The position numbers and the translations under genes were made by a program. A stretch of 64,000 bases of DNA from Rosellinia necatrix (Eukaryota > Ascomycota > Sordariomycetes > Xylariales > Xylariaceae): positions 62,001 through 126,000 of the forward strand of contig JAGYVD010000005.1 in NCBI GenBank assembly GCA_021209875.1. The letters run 5' to 3'. Shown piece after piece: positions 57,447 through 64,000 of this stretch; position 1 is the first letter of the stretch; each line of letters starts with the position of its first letter. The notes below the pieces were generated by a model. That model was not told the DNA's origin. It saw only the letters and a program-made list of their open reading frames with translations, and did no database searches.

Positions 57447-58715
57447 CTTCGCAACAGCACCTCGGGTGTAATCTGGCGCAGAGGGAATCGCCTACGAAGG
57501 GCTTTCGAGGGGTCAATTGGGCGGAGGGAGAGTGTCGGTTTAGTATTAGTGTTCGCAGGCCGGAATCACATATGGGAGGATGGAGAGGCGAGAGGAGAGA
57601 GGAGAGAGGGAGCTCCCGACGGCCGTGTGTAAGGTATAGGTAAGTTGATCCGCCTGTCTCTGCTGTCTCAAGACCGGCTCGGTCAAGTTAGGAATCGTAT
57701 CGGCGGACGACGCCGAATGCCCCTGCGACGAGAGATGGTTGTCGTCTGCCGTCTGCCGTCTGCCGTCTGTCGTCTATCGTCTGTCGTCTGTCGTCTGCCG
57801 TCTATCGTTTCAGCAGCCGCAGTCGCCGCCCCGGTTCGTCGTTGAGGTGTTCGGTCGGTTGGTTGGCGGAGTGTTGTATAATAATTACTTATTGGAACAG
57901 CGGGAGTTGACAGATAGAGGTGCTGGCTCCCAGTATGATAGACAACGCTCATTGGTCGGCCGAACACCCTATTCATTTGCCTACCCCAAATATAAATGTG
58001 GTCATTTCTATCCTTATCGGGCACCGCCAGCCTTATCGCCCCACATACATATGCGCATAACAGATCTCTGTGGCTTGAACTACGAACTAGGAACTGCACA
58101 ACAGTTCCAGCTTCATGGGCAGGAAATAAGAAAATATTTGGGAGCCATCAATTGATTGCTAGAGGCCTTGGCTTGCTTGCAGCAACACCAAAGAAGGGAA
58201 CATAACATGTCGTTTTTCTTCCCACTTCCAAATCGCTTGACAAGCTGAGAGCTCCCCTATCTATCTTCACTCACCTACACCCGTCTACGCTGCCTTTCCT
58301 TCATCTACGTGTCACAAAGACAAGACGGAGCCTACAAGGCGGGCATGTCGCGTCACATCATCTCACCTCACGTCACCTAACTTACAAGCATGACTGGGCA
58401 TTTTATCTGATCGTGACAAGGGGGATTCTGCATTTTCATAGACGGGCCTGGATCTCCAACACAACCGCAGAGCAGCGGAGTAGAGTACCTATCTAATGTA
58501 GTGTATGGGCATGATTAAATAACCATGCCCCAGAATGCCCCAGAAATTCCGCGCGCATCCGTTGCGCCCATTGTGCCCTCCCAGAATCATTTCGTCTAAA
58601 CGCCTTTTTTTGCCTCCTTTAGTCCCATGAAAACCCGAGCGCGCTTGCTGACATGTCATAACTTCGTAGAAAACCCAAATCCAGCACCCGACTTAGACAG
58701 CCCTTGCCGACCAAG
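57447..58715. other. Intergenic: SEC27 promoter and 3' flank of mannitol gene
   Basis: Contains a GAGAG-rich stretch near 57584-57610 and the 7-bp tandem repeat (separate entry). No gene is seen. Confidence 0.6.
57744..57806 (+). repeat. 7-bp tandem repeat (GTCTGCC variants) x9
   Basis: Nine contiguous heptamers GTCTRYC in the order GTCTGCC x3, GTCTGTC, GTCTATC, GTCTGTC x2, GTCTGCC, GTCTATC. It sits about 300 bp upstream of the SEC27 start codon. Confidence 0.9.
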
Positions 58716-59900
58716 TCAATCCCGGCTGTCCGCCTGCACCTTCTCCACCACTGCCTTGACCTTGGGGTAGAGCGGGTGGTTGGCCTCAAGGCCACAGACC
58801 TGGCTAACTACCTCGTCTGCGTTCTTCTCTGCCATGATCTTGGCAAGGTCTGCGCTCTCCTTATCGCCCTCCACGTTCTGGAAACGGAACGCCATCTCGG
58901 CCGCCGCCAACAGTGCCGAAGTCTCCATGCCTTCCTCAGCCAATGCTGCCGCGGGTCCAATGAGTCGCTCACGACGGCCGAGCTTTCTCAACGGCTCGCG
59001 GCCTACTCGCTTCACAGAGTCGTCAAGGTTGGGGTTGCTGATTCTGTCGAGGATCTTGTTCTTGTACGCCTCCTGCTCATCCTTGGATACGCCGTGCTTC
59101 TTGACAATAAAGGCGGCAGTCTCCGAAATGGCAGCCGCAACTGACTCTCTTATGCTGGCGTCCGCCATGGCATCGTGAATGGCCGGTTTGCCTCGGTTGT
59201 AGCCATAGTAAGCAGCAGTGGCGTGGGAGGTGTTTACCGTATACAGCTTGCGTTCAATGTAGGGGTCGAGGTTGTCGACCCAGTGAATGGCTGGGACGTC
59301 GGGCTGGGCCACGCCGGCCTTGGTGAAAGGAGTGCTCTCGACAACCCACTCATAGAAGAGTTCGAGCTGGACGTCGAGGGTAGGCTCACCCTTCTTGTCG
59401 GGGACAATGCGGTCAACGGCCGAGTTGGCATAGACAGTCTTCTTGTCGTGGTCATCCAGGCTCTCGGCAGAGGTGTTCCGGGGGTCCTTGATGTGGCCAG
59501 CGAGATTGGCCGTGTTGTTGATCATGTTTTCGCAGGCAATGATGGCAAGGGGGGTCTGGTCGAGCGAGCGCTTGGCAATACCCTTGGCAATGACAGGTGC
59601 AATGAACTGGAGGATTCTGGGACCGACGGAGCAGGTCACAATATCGGCAGAGGCAATCTCATCGATCAGTCTAGCCTCGTCGGTGCGGGAATTGATGGCA
59701 ATGTAGTTGGTGATGGTCTTCTGGGTGGTGCCGTGGGTACCAAGTTCAATGACGTTGTAGGAAGGCTGGGCATTGAGGTCATCAACAAGTCTGTCCACGA
59801 CATCAGCGAAGACGACACGGTAGCCAGCCTCATGCAAGAAGCAAGCAACAAAGCCTCGGCCAATGTTGCCGGCACCAAAGTGAACAGCCTTCTTAGTCAT
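58716..59900 (-). CDS. mpdA: Mannitol-1-phosphate 5-dehydrogenase
   Basis: A single exon of 394 residues. The NAD-binding motif GAGNIGRGF is at residues 8-16. Typical mannitol dehydrogenase landmarks follow: DVVDRLVDDLN, SVGPRILQFIAPVIAKG, AIIACENMINNT, YANSAVDRIVP and the catalytic-site region ERKLYTVNTSHATAAYYGY. It interconverts fructose 6-phosphate and mannitol 1-phosphate with NAD(H), the entry step of fungal mannitol synthesis, in the cytosol. It is complete and well conserved; the symbol follows Aspergillus usage. The start is supported by the Rossmann motif immediately after MTKKAVHF. Confidence 0.95.
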   Translation of the reverse strand: MTKKAVHFGAGNIGRGFVACFLHEAGYRVVFADVVDRLVDDLNAQPSYNVIELGTHGTTQKTITNYIAINSRTDEARLIDEIASADIVTCSVGPRILQFIAPVIAKGIAKRSLDQTPLAIIACENMINNTANLAGHIKDPRNTSAESLDDHDKKTVYANSAVDRIVPDKKGEPTLDVQLELFYEWVVESTPFTKAGVAQPDVPAIHWVDNLDPYIERKLYTVNTSHATAAYYGYNRGKPAIHDAMADASIRESVAAAISETAAFIVKKHGVSKDEQEAYKNKILDRISNPNLDDSVKRVGREPLRKLGRRERLIGPAAALAEEGMETSALLAAAEMAFRFQNVEGDKESADLAKIMAEKNADEVVSQVCGLEANHPLYPKVKAVVEKVQADSRD

Positions 59901-62900
59901 GATGGCAATGACGCGTAGTCGGATGTGAAGATACGAAGTAGTCTAGGATAGGTGATGTCAAGGAAGCTTGACAGAATCAAGAATACCAATTGAAACCTTG
60001 GCAACTATGGTGACGGTGGGAAGTATGGGGGAAGAATAGAATGAAAGAGAGAAATGAGGCGGGGAGAAGGTGAGTTCTTATAGGACGTATTCTCTCGCCA
60101 GATATCAGTCGAGGACATGGAATGAGCAGGGCGAACGGCGGAAGACAGGCAGGCACGTCGGGAGGTACGTAGGGGGGTACCTAGGTAAGTACTCAGGCAG
60201 GTCCTTGGACAGGGATAAACGGACTGAGGGGTGGTGGGGTGGAGGGGTACTCCATAACCACCTATTGCCTAAACTAGCTAGGTAGGGTAACCTCTTTACG
60301 CAAGTTTGAGACCAAGTTCTGCTCGGGTATCGACATGAAAGAGGTATTTATTTATTTATTTATTGGGTACGTATGTGCTCCCCGCTAGCGCGTACTGTGT
60401 ACGTATCAAAAGGCACTGTGTTAATACAAGTGTTATCTACTCACAGCAGACAAGCCCTCACAGTGAACTACAACTTGAAGTATGTGATATCCGTCCGAAG
60501 GAAGAGTTGAAATCATGATATCCATTAGGTAGGCTACAAGCGCATGCACCGAACTGAGCCATTGATTGGGTAGCAAGAGCACGCAAGTATTTATCAGTCG
60601 GGAATAAAGCATAAGCTTATGATCTAACGACTCGCAATTCAAAGGCACTCTCCAGGTCCTGTGCAGCCAGAGGTTCACAAAACCACCAGAATGGGAACTA
60701 GTGTACGAATACCCCGAGCGATGCCGCTTTTAGCCTAGGCTTAGGCTCAGCCGGGCCCGCTTTTGCATAAGCGAGAACGGACAAGTTTATACACCTCCCG
60801 TAATACCGCAGTATCTGCACCGCGAGGGTCTGAACTTGTAAGGATGCGTTGCTAATCGACCAGCGATTGAGGGGCATATTACATGGCCAAATCTTATGCA
60901 CTAGAGGAAACGGATTCCAGTAAACAGTTTTGAGGACTGGCGTTTTCCATGCATAACATTTACACAAATGCTGTTGCAGCAGAGATTACGCTAATCCCGA
61001 TCCGTTCGCGGCACAGGAAATGGCAAAGAGTAACTACGCCAAAGGAATATATATGTGCTTAGAGGTAGGCAACTCGGGTAGGTAGTTTGTTAAGCTGTTT
61101 ACTTGACGCCTTTCGCGCATTGGTCCATGATGCGCCAATAAACAATATGCCTCAAAATTCAGCTCATCTAGATCAGCTCCCCGATCAAGTTATTGGTCTT
61201 ATGAAGGTGTCATCCCCCTCTCATCATGGCCATTGGAAGTCATTTAATAGGTGCATCTTATACTGGTAGTGTACCAACATCGAACGTTTCGGCGTGATAT
61301 ATAACCCCTCTCATGCAGCAGTCATGCAGCGTCCTTCAAGGTTGGCCAATCTCAAAGGACAACCAGACTGGCAAATGTTACAGATACATGTGAGAGGCCC
61401 TGTCATACCTTGATGCGCTGTTTGTTATGGCCTGTTGCTCAACCTTTTCACGCCCGAATTCGCTCAGGGTTAGAGGTATCTATCTATAAGGACCCGTGAG
61501 ATTTGGGTAGGGGCGCTTAGGTACCTGTAACTAGCTATGTCACCATACAGTGTGTGCCGATATCTCCCTATCATAAAACCACCTCTTCAGTGTCTGCCTA
61601 CATCTCTCGGGTACTGAGCTAGTCCTAATTAGACTATTAGCGACGTCATCAGCTCCCTATTCCAGGTACCTGCCTCCTGGCCCTTGTCAACTACTAGTGT
61701 AATAATCACCCAAGATAGGTACCTTTGCGCTAGGGGTGAGCCATTAAGTCCCTACCTACCTACTTGTTGGTTGGAGTTACCCCGACTGACGTCTCTTTGG
61801 CTACCTCGCTTCTCTGCCGTATTATCCATGACCACATTGACATCCACTGACATCCATTGCATCATTCAACGATATGCCGTGCTTCACCTGAATCCCCCTT
61901 TTTCACAAATAAATCGCCCTCGTTTCCTCACCTGGCTTCAATCTTCAACCACCGATCCGACCGGCCGAGACCAGTGCTGCTGGCTGCTCTTTGGGACCAC
62001 CCGGCCAAACATCCGTCGGTATTTCGCGGATGCACCCATATTTCTTTGTTCCTTGGGGGTTAGTCTGCTGCTCCACCCGGACGGACCAAGCATCTCGACA
62101 GATGCTTCCCTGCCACCTACGTAACTTGGCTCATCCCGTACCGATCTCGTGCCTGGATGCAAACACTCGTGGGTGATAGCCTCGACGTATACCTATCACA
62201 CGTATACCGATCACATATAAGAAGCTTCTCCACCCCTGTAGGTTAGCTATTATTCGCACTACTTACGCCATCGTAGAAGCTCAGTCAAGAAATCCTTTCT
62301 CCCTGGCAAGAGCAACGTCTGTCCATGGTCGCCAATCACATCAAGTTTATTGTCGTCTTGGCGGCCCTCTAGTTTGTTCCGATGGAACCATGATATATAT
62401 GTACGTACGTATATATGTGTGTGCATACATGCATACATGCATACATCCCCCTCGTCCGCATCCGCCCCGCGCTACTAGCACAAAACCGCTTCAAGATCCC
62501 AGCTACGCTACCGGTTTCCACAAATTTGATGATGTTCCGTTCGTCAAATTGAGCCCCACCCAACAAACCACACTGATCACTGATCACTACTCACTGCTCA
62601 CTGCTCACTGGTCACTGATCACTAGATCGTATCGTACAAGACCAATTAGACCAACATCAGCATCGTCGGACACCTGTCCGACATTCAAGAGTACTTGTAA
62701 TCTGGCTCGCCGCCGCCAGCGATGGCGTCTCTCCTTTCGGCTCTGCTACGTGCACGGCTGGAGCCATGTCGGATCAGTCAGCATCTAAGCCAACCTGCCT
62801 AGTTCCCTACCCCGGGCAAGAGCATCACCACACCGAACACGCGCTTTACCTGGCTTCAGTCTAGCATCTTTTTTATTCCCCAACTCCAATACCACCCGAC

Positions 62901-64000
62901 CCGAACCAGGACTGTAGCACGCCCCCGACGTCCCCTTTTGTTCTCTGTCTTCTTCCTGTTGTTACATCATCTTAGGCGCCGGTAAGGGTTCACGATATGT
63001 CCCCAGCATGAAAGGACCGAAGTGTGCTATTGCCTCACAACAACAGCTCCACCCAATGTCACAGTCGGGCTCCCTTTTCCTGATTCTGGCTCCACACGAG
63101 CCCACACACACCGTCATATATGCCACTCCGTTGACAGATACTCGATACATCTACACTTAACTCGGATGTAACAAGACTCGCGATGGCTCAGATAGGTAGT
63201 GTGTCGTGTTCTAGCGCTGTTTCCCATGCGCCCCGCCGCCCCGTCTTGTGGCTTAGCCGAGCCCGGGTTGCCTCATTTCTTGTCGCTTCCAAACACGTGG
63301 GTGTATATTGGGAAGCCAGTAGTACTGCGGCCACATTCTCGATCGCCAATCTCTGCCTTTAGGGATCGATTTACCAAACAGTCCTGGCCGTGGGCCATGG
63401 CTAGGCTTGACGGCCCGATTCGCTGCCCAACCATGCTCACTTCGGTCCAGCCTCATCCGTCATATTCCACCAGCCTCTCCATGGCAAGCCAGCCACCATC
63501 CCAGTCTACACTTGCGAAGTGAACAGAGTCTTGTTCAAATATACCAAAACAAGCATTGTGAGTCAGGTTGTTCTCACGACATACCGGGCGGTGGTCTATT
63601 CGCTTTCTTTACCCGCGTACTAGTAATCAATTGCCTCGTGTCGTTTTGTTCACGGCGAACCCGTGCCAATTGCTTCCTGTCGAAACCTGTGCTTTCCGCC
63701 GCCAGCCGCAAGAGCCAAACCCGGGCGGGTCTTGCAATTTTGTGACCGGCCGGACCGGTTGGCATGTCCGCTAGGCCCCGACTTATTCCGAACCGTTCAT
63801 GACTCCACTCGCTGGGCCAGATCACACCTCCCGAAGTAGCGGGACTGTGAGCGTCTTCAACTTGGCATGTGATACAATCATTATTCTAACTTACGGCCAT
63901 ATCTCACACACATAATTGGCTATTTCATTCTCTCACATGACACACCTCGTACTTATCTCCCACCATCACATTTAAGCCATGTGACTCTCTCATAATCCAT
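59901..64000. other. Promoter of mannitol gene, then long region without a recognised gene
   Basis: The first few hundred bases are upstream of the mannitol gene, with a TTTA run near 60347-60364. Beyond that only random-looking frames occur, the longest 146 codons at 61684-62124 on the plus strand with no family resemblance. From about 62.2 kb to the end the plus strand is pyrimidine-rich, as in fungal 5' untranslated regions, so a plus-strand gene may start beyond the window; that is a guess. Confidence 0.45.
62574..62622 (+). repeat. 7-bp tandem repeat (TGATCAC variants) x7
   Basis: Seven contiguous heptamers of the form TGNTCAC (with one TACTCAC), in non-coding DNA. Confidence 0.88.

Noticed and set aside
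59175..59918. Plus-strand frame of 247 codons
   Set aside because: Antisense to the mannitol-1-phosphate dehydrogenase gene.
61684..62124. 146-codon plus-strand frame as a gene
   Set aside because: No domain, signal peptide or fungal codon pattern; likely non-coding upstream sequence.

Overview
This window is nuclear DNA of a filamentous ascomycete (Pezizomycotina, most likely Sordariomycetes). The evidence is many short GT...AG introns with CTAAC/CTGAC-type branch sites, GC-balanced genes beside extremely AT-rich blocks that look like repeat-induced point mutation (RIP), and typical fungal families: LysM effector, DUF3433 membrane protein, BLI-3-like flavin-fold protein, mannitol-1-phosphate dehydrogenase. 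The genus cannot be fixed from sequence alone. I saw no CRISPR array, rRNA or convincing tRNA.

Layout. 1-4132: an AT-rich block interrupted by two solo LTRs of one family in opposite orientation, each with a perfect 5-bp target duplication. 4.6-7.8 kb: two small secreted-protein genes (a two-LysM protein and a lysozyme-like candidate). 9.1-13.8 kb: TFIIIC delta subunit and GPI8. 14.3-16.6 kb: a 2317-bp AT-rich element with perfect 117-bp terminal inverted repeats and a TA target duplication. 17.7-21.7 kb: a 1337-residue DUF3433 protein. 21.7-26.5 kb: gene-poor DNA. 26.5-34.4 kb: a histidine-phosphatase family protein, a mitochondrial carnitine carrier and an Msc2/ZnT5-type zinc transporter. 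36.8-48.3 kb: a divergent CTP synthase, ALG1, a Ubc7/UBE2G-type E2, SNU23, DPH5 and a BLI-3-like protein. 51.1-59.9 kb: an F-box protein, the COPI beta' subunit SEC27 and mannitol-1-phosphate 5-dehydrogenase. 59.9-64 kb: no gene recognised, probably upstream sequence of a gene outside the window.

The genes form no operon-like or biosynthetic cluster. Most are housekeeping functions of the secretory and glycosylation route (ALG1, GPI8, SEC27, zinc transport into the early secretory pathway, an ERAD-type E2), gene expression (TFIIIC, SNU23, DPH5) and metabolism (CTP synthase, carnitine carrier, mannitol pathway). The effector-like genes lie near the AT-rich repeat block, as in compartmentalised fungal genomes. 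Exon structures were worked out by hand from reading-frame continuity, splice signals and remembered family conservation. They are internally consistent in frame but have not been checked against transcripts.
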